From assembly GCA_023459915.1 (NCBI GenBank), contig JAEWSN010000135.1:1-28445 (forward strand): DNA of 28,445 nt. The letters run 5' to 3'. Of the stretch, positions 7,965 to 14,477 are shown piece by piece. Source of the stretch: Bacillota bacterium. Its GTDB lineage: Bacteria; Bacillota; Clostridia; DSM-8532. Within the stretch, counting starts at the first letter, position 1; each line of letters begins with the position of its first letter. Both the position numbers and the translations under genes were made by a program. The notes under the pieces are model-generated. The model did not search any database. It was not told the DNA's origin and saw only the letters and a program-made list of their open reading frames with translations.

Positions 7965-9005
7965 TCACAGGTAGAACGCGGGAGCTTCCAGTCCCGCGGT
8001 TTCAGGCAGTCCGCACATCAGGTTCATGGCCTGGATGGCCTGGCTGGATGAGCCTTTCCCAAGGTTGTCGAGCGCGGAAACCACAATGACGCGGTTCGTC
8101 CGCTTGTCCACCTGCAGGCCGATGTCCACGAAATTGGATCCGGAGACGAACCGTGTTTCCGGAAACTGACCCAATGGGAGCACGCGGACAAACGGCTCGT
8201 CCGCATAGGTGTTGACATACAGATCATGGAGCGCCTCCGCGGAGGTGTTGCCCAGCAGGTCCAGATGGATGGTGGCGAGCATGCCGCGCTTCATGGGGAC
8301 CAGATGCGGCACGAAGGACAGGACGACCGGTTCGCCGGCCAGCAGCGACAGCTCCTGCTCCATCTCCGGTGTGTGTCGGTGTCCGGCCACACCGTAGGCC
8401 TTGAAGCTTTCGTCCGATTCGCAGAAGGCATACGGCAGGTCGGCCTTGCGGCCCGCGCCGGAGATGCCGGAGGCGGCGCATACGGTGATTCCCTTTGTGC
8501 TCACCAGCCGCTCGCGCAGCAGCGGCGCGATGCCGAGAATGGTGCAGGTGGGGTAGCAGCCGGGATCGCCCACCAGGCGGGCGTCGCGCAGCTGCGCCCG
8601 GTACAGCTCCGGCAGGCCGTAGACCGCCTCGCCAAGCAGTTCCGGCGCGGGATGGGCCACCTTGTAGGTGGCGGTGTAGGTGTCCATGTCACGGAACCGG
8701 AAATCCGCGCTGTGATCGATGACCTTCTTGCCTCCGGCAAGCAGTTTGGGCACCAGATCCCCGGAGACGCCATGGGGCAGGGCGAGGATGAAGAAGTCGG
8801 CCTTGTCGGCGATGACATCCGCATCGAGCGCGTCGCAGGGCATGTCGAAAACGCCGCGCAGGGAGGGGTAGACGGCCGAATAGGGTTTGCCCGCAAAGGT
8901 GTTTGAGACCACGGTGGTGAGGGCGACGTCCCTGCGGTTCGCCAGCAGGCGGACAATTTCCATGCCGACATATCCTGTCGCACCAACAATGCCTATCTTG
9001 GTCAT
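7965..9005 (-). CDS. argC: N-acetyl-gamma-glutamyl-phosphate reductase
   Basis: 346 residues. Reduces N-acetylglutamyl phosphate to the semialdehyde with NADPH, the third step of arginine synthesis. The N-terminal nucleotide motif GATGYVG (8-14) and the catalytic GDPGCYPT with Cys150 are present, followed by SGISGAGR and the GHRHTPE and PHLVPMKRG stretches of the family. Start chosen at ATG 9005 with GGAGG six bases upstream; an extended reading from 9047 would translate the repeated leader and is less likely. First gene of argC-argB. argJ, argD and argF are not adjacent, so the pathway is split in this genome. Confidence 0.95.
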   Translation of the reverse strand: MTKIGIVGATGYVGMEIVRLLANRRDVALTTVVSNTFAGKPYSAVYPSLRGVFDMPCDALDADVIADKADFFILALPHGVSGDLVPKLLAGGKKVIDHSADFRFRDMDTYTATYKVAHPAPELLGEAVYGLPELYRAQLRDARLVGDPGCYPTCTILGIAPLLRERLVSTKGITVCAASGISGAGRKADLPYAFCESDESFKAYGVAGHRHTPEMEQELSLLAGEPVVLSFVPHLVPMKRGMLATIHLDLLGNTSAEALHDLYVNTYADEPFVRVLPLGQFPETRFVSGSNFVDIGLQVDKRTNRVIVVSALDNLGKGSSSQAIQAMNLMCGLPETAGLEAPAFYL

Positions 9006-9024
9006 GCTGTGCCTCCTCATGGGT

Positions 9025-9080
9025 GGGGTCAGACCCCGCTGTGTCATGGGGTCAGACCCCGTTGTGTCATGGGGTCAGCC
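9025..9080. repeat. 23-bp tandem repeat in the argC leader
   Basis: Two full units (starting 9025 and 9048) and a degraded third (9071) repeat every 23 bases. Each full unit starts with the palindrome GGGGTCAGACCCC and continues with GYTGTGTCAT. On the argC strand the units form GGGGU-CUG-ACCCC hairpins ending a few bases before the argC ribosome site. The same 13-mer recurs at 20694, 24030 and 24047. Confidence 0.9.
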
Positions 9081-9100
9081 CGATGAGACTCCATGGCTCA

Positions 9101-9132
9101 TGATTATACATACATATGCATAAAAATGCAAT
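9101..9132. promoter_or_regulatory. ARG box operator(s) of argCB
   Basis: TATGCATAAAAATGCAAT at 9115-9132 matches the ArgR/AhrC consensus WNTGAATWWWWATTCANW at 16 of 18 positions, with symmetric changes. A weaker second copy, TGATTATACATACA (9101-9114), lies 16 bases away. The good box fills the spacer and touches the -35; the weaker one contains the -10. This predicts repression by arginine-bound ArgR. The ArgR gene is not in the window. Confidence 0.78.
9103..9131 (-). promoter_or_regulatory. argCB promoter
   Basis: Reading the minus strand: TTGCAT (9131-9126), a 17-base spacer and perfect TATAAT (9108-9103). Transcription would start near 9096, giving a ~90-base leader that contains the 23-bp repeats. 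Confidence 0.72.
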
Positions 9133-9206
9133 CGCCGGACTGCCGGCAACCGGGTTGGGGTTGCCATGTCCATCAAAAGAGCATGCGCAAGGCTGCGCGC
9201 ACATTC

Positions 9207-9220
9207 ATTACAAGTGTAAT
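9207..9220. promoter_or_regulatory. Perfect dyad ATTACA-AG-TGTAAT, possible operator
   Basis: A 14-base perfect inverted repeat with the TACAnnTGTA core used by CopY/BlaI-type repressors. It lies about 60 bases upstream of the metF -35, between the argC and metF promoters. The binding protein is unknown and this is inference from shape only. Confidence 0.3.
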
Positions 9221-9277
9221 TGAAGATATCATGAAAGAACATAAGGGAATATAGAATGACAATAGAAGAAATGCCAG

Positions 9278-9306
9278 TTGACGATCCTGATGGCCGGACG
9301 TAAAAT
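9278..9306 (+). promoter_or_regulatory. Sigma-A promoter of metF
   Basis: TTGACG (9278-9283), exactly 17 bases, then TAAAAT (9301-9306). The metF AGGAGG begins 35 bases after the -10. No SAM riboswitch or T-box is seen in the short leader. Confidence 0.72.
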
Positions 9307-9353
9307 GGGAGAAATGACCGGTGCCGATCTCCGGTGCCACAGGAGGTCCTCCC

Positions 9354-10229
9354 ATGAGATTGAATACCCTGTTCCAGCAGAAGCAACCGGTGGTGTCCCA
9401 CGAGATTTTCCCGCCCAAGATGGAAACGCCGCTCGAAACCATTTTGCAGAAGCTCGACCGGTTTGCGGCCATGTCACCGGATTTCATCAGTGTGACCTAT
9501 GGCGCGGGCGGCAGCGGCAAGGGTCGAACCATTGAACTCGCCTCGCGGCTCAAACAGGCGCACGGTGTGGAGAGCATGGCGCATTTCACCTGCGTGGGCC
9601 ACTCCGTGTCACAAATCGACGAAATGATCGCCGAACTGCAGGCCCAGGGCATCGAGAACATTCTGGCGCTGCGGGGGGATCCGCCGCGCGATCAGCCCAA
9701 TTTCGACTTTTCGAAAAATGTGTTTCGGTACGCGGGCGAGCTGATTGCGCATATCAAGACACGTGCCGATTTCTGCATCGCGGCGGCCGCCTATGTCGAG
9801 GGCCATGTGGATGCGCGCAGGGTCAGCGAGGATCTGGTGCACCTGCGGGAAAAGGTGTCCGCCGGGGTGGACTTTCTTGTGACGCAGCTGTTTTTCGACA
9901 ACCGGCAGTTTCATGACTTCATGGAGCGGATTCGTGTTATGGGCATCGGGGTGCCGGTGACGGCCGGCATCATGCCGGTCCTCAAGGCCGATCAAATCAA
10001 GCGCATCGCCTCGCTGGCGGGCGCCTCCCTGCCGGCCGGCCTGGTGTTGATGATGGACAAGTACGGAGACAACCCCGAGGACATGCGCAAGGCCGGTGTG
10101 GACTATGCCGCGGCTCAAATTCGGGACCTCGTGGACAACGGCGTGGCCGGCATCCATGTGCTGACCATGAACCGCCCGGAGGAGACCGAGCAGATTCTGC
10201 GGCAGGCGGGACTTTGGCGTCAGGGCTGA
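9354..10229 (+). CDS. metF: 5,10-methylenetetrahydrofolate reductase
   Basis: 291 residues, close to E. coli MetF. Flavoenzyme reducing methylene-THF to methyl-THF for methionine synthesis, or for the Wood-Ljungdahl methyl branch if the organism is an acetogen. Family landmarks in order: SHEIFPPK near the N-terminus (general acid Glu), SVTYGAGGS, ALRGDPP, TQLFFDN and GIMPVL. Start chosen at ATG 9354, seven bases after AGGAGG; an in-frame ATG at 9321 lies within the leader and lacks a site. It appears monocistronic with its own promoter. No metV or metH is adjacent. Confidence 0.94.
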   Translation: MRLNTLFQQKQPVVSHEIFPPKMETPLETILQKLDRFAAMSPDFISVTYGAGGSGKGRTIELASRLKQAHGVESMAHFTCVGHSVSQIDEMIAELQAQGIENILALRGDPPRDQPNFDFSKNVFRYAGELIAHIKTRADFCIAAAAYVEGHVDARRVSEDLVHLREKVSAGVDFLVTQLFFDNRQFHDFMERIRVMGIGVPVTAGIMPVLKADQIKRIASLAGASLPAGLVLMMDKYGDNPEDMRKAGVDYAAAQIRDLVDNGVAGIHVLTMNRPEETEQILRQAGLWRQG

Positions 10230-10287
10230 GGGCGCGGGTTTTTCCCGGTTCCTATGCAATGTCAACAAATGGGCACGAACAATTTCG

Positions 10288-10293
10288 TATAAT
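10288..10293 (+). promoter_or_regulatory. Probable -10 element (TATAAT) of the sugar ATPase gene
   Basis: Perfect TATAAT about 90 bases before the start codon. I do not see a matching TTGACA-like element at 16-18 bases, so this is a partial promoter call. Confidence 0.45.
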
Positions 10294-10383
10294 CGGGGTA
10301 TGGTTCCGGACCGCCGGACAGTGTAAAGTGGGATCATACAAAAACGTTCCGCGTTTTGATACGGGAGCAGGAGGTACACTTTA

Positions 10384-11496
10384 ATGGCAGGCGTAAGGCT
10401 GAAGAATGTTTTCAAGACGTATGCGGGCGGCGTGACCGCCGTCAGCGATTTCAACATCGACATCGAAGACAAGGAATTCATCATTCTCGTTGGTCCGTCC
10501 GGTTGCGGTAAAACCACAACCCTACGCATGATCGCCGGTCTTGAGGAAATCACCTCCGGCGAACTGTACATCGGCGACAAGCTGTGCAACGACGTGGCGC
10601 CGAAGGATCGCGACATCGCGATGGTTTTCCAGAACTATGCCTTGTATCCGCACATGACTGTGTTCGACAACATGGCGTTCGGCCTCAAGCTCCGCAAAAC
10701 CCCGAAGGAAGAAATCAAGAAGCGCGTGCACGAAGCGGCCCGCATCCTGTCCATCGAGCACCTGCTCGACCGCAAGCCGAAGGCCCTGTCCGGCGGCCAG
10801 CGTCAGCGTGTTGCCCTCGGCCGCGCCATTGTCCGCGAACCGAAGGTCTTCCTCATGGACGAACCGCTTTCCAACCTCGACGCCAAACTCCGCGTACAGA
10901 TGCGCGCCGAGATCAGCCGTCTGCACCAGAAGCTGCAGACCACTTTCATCTACGTCACCCATGACCAGACGGAAGCCTTGACCATGGGTACCCGCATCGT
11001 CGTCATGAAGGATGGCTTCATCCAGCAGGTCGACAATCCCCAGGCCCTGTACGATGTGCCTGTCAACATGTTTGTTGCCGGCTTCATCGGCTCCCCGCAG
11101 ATGAATTTCACCAATGTCAACATCCTCAAGGAAGGCGACAAGGTGATGCTGCAGATGGGCAAATACAAGCTCAGCGTGCCTGCGGACAAAGCCAAGGAGC
11201 TCGAGAAGCAGGGTTACATCGGCAAGGAAATGGTCCTGGGCATCCGTCCGGAGAACATCCACGAGGACGAGCACACCCAGAGCCAGCTCGAAAGCGAACT
11301 CATCGATGCGTTTGTTGAAGTCACCGAGCGTCTGGGCTCCGAGACCTTCCTGTACCTGCTCATCAACGACCAGAGCATGACCGCCCGCGTCAGCCCGAAG
11401 TCCAAGACGGTTGCGAACGACAACATCAAGCTGATGTTCGACATGAACCGCATCCATCTGTTCGACAAGGAAACCGAACGCGCCATCATCCACTGA
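10384..11496 (+). CDS. msmX: MsmX/UgpC-type ABC transporter ATPase
   Basis: 370 residues. Nucleotide-binding domain with Walker A GPSGCGKT (37-44), Q-loop VFQNYALYPHMTV, signature LSGGQRQR, Walker B VFLMDEPLSNLD and switch histidine in YVTHDQTEA. It is followed by the MalK/UgpC-like C-terminal TOBE/OB region including GIRPENI. This class powers carbohydrate importers (maltodextrin, glycerol-3-phosphate, multiple sugars) at the inner face of the membrane. No permease or binding protein is beside it, and it has its own promoter and terminator, the arrangement of shared housekeeping ATPases such as B. subtilis MsmX. The codons are strongly biased, suggesting high expression. AGGAGG precedes the ATG. 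It could equally be named ugpC; the exact substrate set cannot be read from sequence. Confidence 0.85.
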   Translation: MAGVRLKNVFKTYAGGVTAVSDFNIDIEDKEFIILVGPSGCGKTTTLRMIAGLEEITSGELYIGDKLCNDVAPKDRDIAMVFQNYALYPHMTVFDNMAFGLKLRKTPKEEIKKRVHEAARILSIEHLLDRKPKALSGGQRQRVALGRAIVREPKVFLMDEPLSNLDAKLRVQMRAEISRLHQKLQTTFIYVTHDQTEALTMGTRIVVMKDGFIQQVDNPQALYDVPVNMFVAGFIGSPQMNFTNVNILKEGDKVMLQMGKYKLSVPADKAKELEKQGYIGKEMVLGIRPENIHEDEHTQSQLESELIDAFVEVTERLGSETFLYLLINDQSMTARVSPKSKTVANDNIKLMFDMNRIHLFDKETERAIIH

Positions 11497-11518
11497 GTCA
11501 ACCCATTCAGGACAACCA

Positions 11519-11548
11519 GGGGCCGTTCCTTCGGGAACGGCCCCTTTT
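11519..11548 (+). terminator. Rho-independent terminator after the sugar ATPase gene
   Basis: An 11-bp perfect GC-rich stem (GGGGCCGTTCC / GGAACGGCCCC) with a stable TTCG tetraloop and TTTT tail, 22 bases after the stop codon. Confidence 0.93.
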
Positions 11549-11628
11549 GTGGATCCTGGGTCATTTCGTGGTAAAATACTGGAATGAGCCCTTTATTCCG
11601 GTGATTTCAGGGGCGGGAGGCTTTTCGT

Positions 11629-12480
11629 TTGCGAGTGGTGGGATTCATCGGCCCCAGCGGGACCGGAAAAAGTCATCGGGCCCTTTGGGTGGCCCGGGAA
11701 AACAACATACAGTACCTCATTGATGACGGACTGCTCATCCACGACAACCGCATTGTGGCCGGCCAGTCCGCCAAGCGCGCCCCGACGAAGATCGGTTCGG
11801 TGAAGGCTGCGCTGTTCCAGGACAAGGAGCAGGCGGAAACCATGCGCAAGGCCATTGCCAGGCGTCAACCGGCAGGCATCATGATTCTGGGCACCTCCGA
11901 CGGCATGGTGGAGAAAATCGCCGCCGTGCTCAAACTCGGCCCGGTCACCGAGCGTATCTATATCCATGAGGTGGCCAGTGAGCAGGAAATGGCACAAGCC
12001 CGTGCCACGAGAACAACCCAGGGCAAGCACGTCATCCCGGCGCCCGCCATGGCGCTGAAGAAGGACTTTTCCGGGTATTTTCTCGATCCCCTGCAGATTT
12101 TCAGGCGAAAAGGCAAGAGTGATTTGCAGCACGTGGGAGAGAAGACGGTGGTGCGACCCACCTTCAGTTATTATGGGCAGTTCACGATATCCGATTTCGC
12201 CATTTATCAGGTCATCCTCCATATCCTCACCCAGGAACCGGCGATAGACCGCATGACGCGATTCCGGACAAACAACGCACCCGACGGCCTGTTCCTGGAC
12301 ATGGATCTGGTGATGCGCTACGGGTACCCGCTGCACGAGGTGCTGCAGCGGGTGCAGGGGACCATCCATCGGGAGTTGGACAGGTTTGCCGGCCTGGTGG
12401 TGCGCAACATGCACATTCAGGTCAAGTCGATTGTCATGAAGCCTGCTGCCGAACCAAAGGCATCAGGGGTTGGAGAGTGA
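11629..12480 (+). CDS. P-loop NTPase fused to an Asp23-like domain, function unknown
   Basis: 283 residues. Walker A GPSGTGKS lies at 8-15, followed by a short NTPase-like region (to ~150). The last ~110 residues look like an Asp23/Gls24 fold: GQFTISDFAIYQVI early, then LFLDMDLVMRYGYPLHEVLQRVQGT and a closing LVVRNMHIQVKSI, matching the family's YG-x-x-I...VQ...GL.V..V.V.V pattern. I do not know an assigned function. The start is TTG at 11629, chosen because GGGAGG lies eight bases upstream; the P-loop begins seven residues later, leaving little room for another start. A weak promoter (TTGTGG, 19 bases, TAAAAT at 11572) follows the previous terminator. The stop codon lies four bases before the sigH start, so the two are probably co-transcribed. 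Confidence 0.7.
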   Translation: MRVVGFIGPSGTGKSHRALWVARENNIQYLIDDGLLIHDNRIVAGQSAKRAPTKIGSVKAALFQDKEQAETMRKAIARRQPAGIMILGTSDGMVEKIAAVLKLGPVTERIYIHEVASEQEMAQARATRTTQGKHVIPAPAMALKKDFSGYFLDPLQIFRRKGKSDLQHVGEKTVVRPTFSYYGQFTISDFAIYQVILHILTQEPAIDRMTRFRTNNAPDGLFLDMDLVMRYGYPLHEVLQRVQGTIHRELDRFAGLVVRNMHIQVKSIVMKPAAEPKASGVGE

Positions 12481-12484
12481 AGGG

Positions 12485-13135
12485 ATGGCACAGCATCAGC
12501 GGGATCTGACAACGCAGGCACAGCTGGAACCCGGCACGGAAGCGGCGCTGCTGGCGGCGGCCGCGCAAGGCGACCATGATGCCGTGGAACAGCTGATGAT
12601 ACAGTACAAGCCGCTTGTCCGCGCGCGGGCAAGGGCCTATCATCTCTATGGCGCGGATCACGAGGACCTGGTTCAGGAAGGCATGATAGGACTGTTCAAG
12701 GCCATTCGTGATTTCCGAACCGAAACGGGGAGCCTGTTTGCTGGATTCGCCGATTTGTGCGTCACCCGCCAGATTCAGTCCGCGGTCAAGGCGGCCGCGC
12801 GAAAAAAGCATCTGCCGTTGAACACCTACCTTTCCCTCAGTGCCGACATGCCCAAGGGCAAGGGCAACGGCGACCCTGCCGTTGCCGTGCTCCGGGAATC
12901 GGAGAATCGGGAACCGGAACGCCAGGTCATCTACCGGGAAGAGGCCCGGCGCATCGCCACCGTGCTCGAGGCGCATCTCAGCCCGCTGGAGCGGCAGGTG
13001 GTGCGGCTGTACATCACCGGGGTTTCCTATCAGGAGATCGCCGGACGCATGGGACGGACGCCGAAGTCCATCGACAACGCGTTGCAGCGCATTCGCCGAA
13101 AGGTCGGGGATCGGCTGCAGCGTGGGGGTGCCTGA
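12485..13135 (+). CDS. sigH: RNA polymerase sigma-H-type factor
   Basis: 216 residues, the length of Spo0H/SigH. Region 2 is clear: AVEQLMIQYKPLVRARARAY, then GADHEDLVQEGMIGLFKAIRDF and the -10 recognition stretch FAGFADLCVTRQIQSAVKAAARKKHLPLNTY. Region 4 reads SPLERQVVRLYITGVSYQEIA followed by KSIDNALQRIRRK, the highly conserved SigH end. In Bacillota SigH drives transition-state, competence and early sporulation genes. The ATG at 12485 has GGAGAG seven bases upstream; a TTG at 12470 reads in frame but has no spaced site. Normal sigH neighbours (yacP, rlmB) are missing; here it follows the P-loop/Asp23 gene. Confidence 0.88.
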   Translation: MAQHQRDLTTQAQLEPGTEAALLAAAAQGDHDAVEQLMIQYKPLVRARARAYHLYGADHEDLVQEGMIGLFKAIRDFRTETGSLFAGFADLCVTRQIQSAVKAAARKKHLPLNTYLSLSADMPKGKGNGDPAVAVLRESENREPERQVIYREEARRIATVLEAHLSPLERQVVRLYITGVSYQEIAGRMGRTPKSIDNALQRIRRKVGDRLQRGGA

Positions 13136-13340
13136 TGCGGGGTCAGTCTCCGCAAGGGGTTCACCGGGGAGGGGAATCCCGCGAGTTGTTCGCCTGGTTC
13201 AGCCCCCGTGCCGGCCACCGCGTCGGCCGGGGAAAAGAATGATATAATGTTGCCAGCATCGCAGGCTGCCGGCTGGATCTTTTGTGGACAGCACCAAAAC
13301 GCGCCTGCGGCAGTGGCATGATGGGAGGGAGAAACCCGGT
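13136..13340. other. Intergenic region between sigH and zapA with possible promoter
   Basis: A GC-rich hairpin CCGGCC/GGCCGG at 13211-13230 has no T-run. It is followed by a perfect TATAAT at 13243-13248, about 90 bases before zapA. No good -35 is placed at 16-18 bases, so the promoter is tentative. Confidence 0.4.
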
Positions 13341-13745
13341 ATGGCTCAGAAAAACCGCGTGACCGTGAAAATCGCGTCGACGGAATATACCATCAACGGA
13401 GAGGAATCTCCCGAATACATCCAGCGTGTGGCGTCCTCCGTTGACAGAACCGTGCGCGACATCATGCGGGCCGATCCAAGCCTCAGCCTCACGGAAACCG
13501 CCATGCTTTCGGCGTTGAACCTGTGCGACGAGGCCATGCGGCACCATCGCGCCGCGGAAGGCCAGGCGCGCAAGGCCTTGGAGCTTGAGAAAAAGCTCGA
13601 GGCGGCGATGGCCGAAGGGGAGGCGCTGCGCAGTGAAATCCAGGCGGCGCGCGAGAATCTGGTCCGCATCAAGCAGGAGCTCATCCGTGTGGAGGCAGAG
13701 AACCGTTCCCTGAGGGAACAGGCCGAACCGGAAAATCTGGACTGA
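13341..13745 (+). CDS. zapA: Cell division protein ZapA
   Basis: 134 residues. The N-terminal ZapA head reads NRVTVKIASTEYTINGEESPEYIQRVASSVDRTVRDIM, followed by LSLTETAMLSALNLCDEAM, both typical. The rest is one long coiled coil rich in Glu, Ala and Lys to the C-terminus. ZapA tetramers bundle FtsZ protofilaments at the Z-ring. I start at the ATG at 13341, after GGGAGGG (somewhat far, ~11 bases); a longer reading from 13284 would add 19 residues unlike the family. It heads a set with a DUF948-like protein and a U32 peptidase, a neighbourhood common for zapA in Bacillota. Confidence 0.88.
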   Translation: MAQKNRVTVKIASTEYTINGEESPEYIQRVASSVDRTVRDIMRADPSLSLTETAMLSALNLCDEAMRHHRAAEGQARKALELEKKLEAAMAEGEALRSEIQAARENLVRIKQELIRVEAENRSLREQAEPENLD

Positions 13746-13817
13746 GGGATACCGCGCGGCGCGGCGCAGACCGCCTTGCGTTTCGTGTGAAAAAACAAGA
13801 TGACGGAGGGGAAAACC

Positions 13818-14477
13818 ATGGCCAGAACCATCACATGGGGAGAACTCATCACCATTGTCCTGTTCCTGCTCGGAGCGGCGCTGCTGTTCTACCTGGTGCT
13901 CGCGATCGCGAACCTGGTGCGTCTGTTGCGCAACGCCAATGACATGGTGGATCGCATCAAGCCGAATCTGGAGAAAACCATGGCCAATCTGCCGGCCATT
14001 TCCGAGAACGCGGCCAAGATTACCAACCTGCTCAATGACAACATGGAGAATCTCACCAAGGTGATGCAGAATGTCGGGAAAATCTCGGATTCCGCAAGAA
14101 CCGCGGCGGACACCATCCAACGCGATGTCATCATCAAGGCCAAGGGGCTGCTCGATGTTGCGGACGGTGTGCGGCGCTACTTTGTCAAAAAGCATGACGC
14201 GAAAAGCCACCCGAGCGTGAAATCCGGCAGCGCGGTGTATCGCTACACCTACCGCAAGGAGCACGAGAACCCGGATGAGGTGGTGGTGGTGAAGTCCGCT
14301 GATGAAGCGGCGGACAAGGCCGAAAGCATCAGCCCGGACAAGACCATGTACCAGGCGCAGGGCACGGCGGCAAAGCCGGCGGAACAGGCGCAGACCACGG
14401 CGGCACAAAAGCCGGCGGAACAGGAAGGGATGGCGGCGCAACACGCATCGTCCAAAACGGCAGAGAAGGGATCATGA
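13818..14477 (+). CDS. DUF948-like single-pass membrane protein
   Basis: 219 residues. One strong transmembrane helix at ~8-33 with a short N-terminal tail, then an amphipathic helical region of repeated Asn/Leu-rich heptads (LPAISENAAKITNLLNDNMENLTKV and on to ~115), as in DUF948 envelope proteins. From ~150 the tail is charged and then low-complexity, with the near-repeats AAKPAEQAQ and AQKPAEQEG. Function is unknown; related proteins are associated with the cell envelope and stress. The ATG at 13818 has GGAGGGG six bases upstream and is preferred to an ATG at 13800. Its stop codon overlaps the next start as ATGA, so translation is coupled to the U32 peptidase. Confidence 0.7.
   Translation: MARTITWGELITIVLFLLGAALLFYLVLAIANLVRLLRNANDMVDRIKPNLEKTMANLPAISENAAKITNLLNDNMENLTKVMQNVGKISDSARTAADTIQRDVIIKAKGLLDVADGVRRYFVKKHDAKSHPSVKSGSAVYRYTYRKEHENPDEVVVVKSADEAADKAESISPDKTMYQAQGTAAKPAEQAQTTAAQKPAEQEGMAAQHASSKTAEKGS

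Noticed and set aside
10230..10260. Terminator after metF
   Set aside because: The CGGG/CCCG stem is only four to five base pairs and the T-run is in the loop, not after the stem.
13136..13240. Possible structured RNA or tRNA between sigH and zapA
   Set aside because: No tRNA arms, TTC loop or SRP RNA core; only one GC-rich stem.
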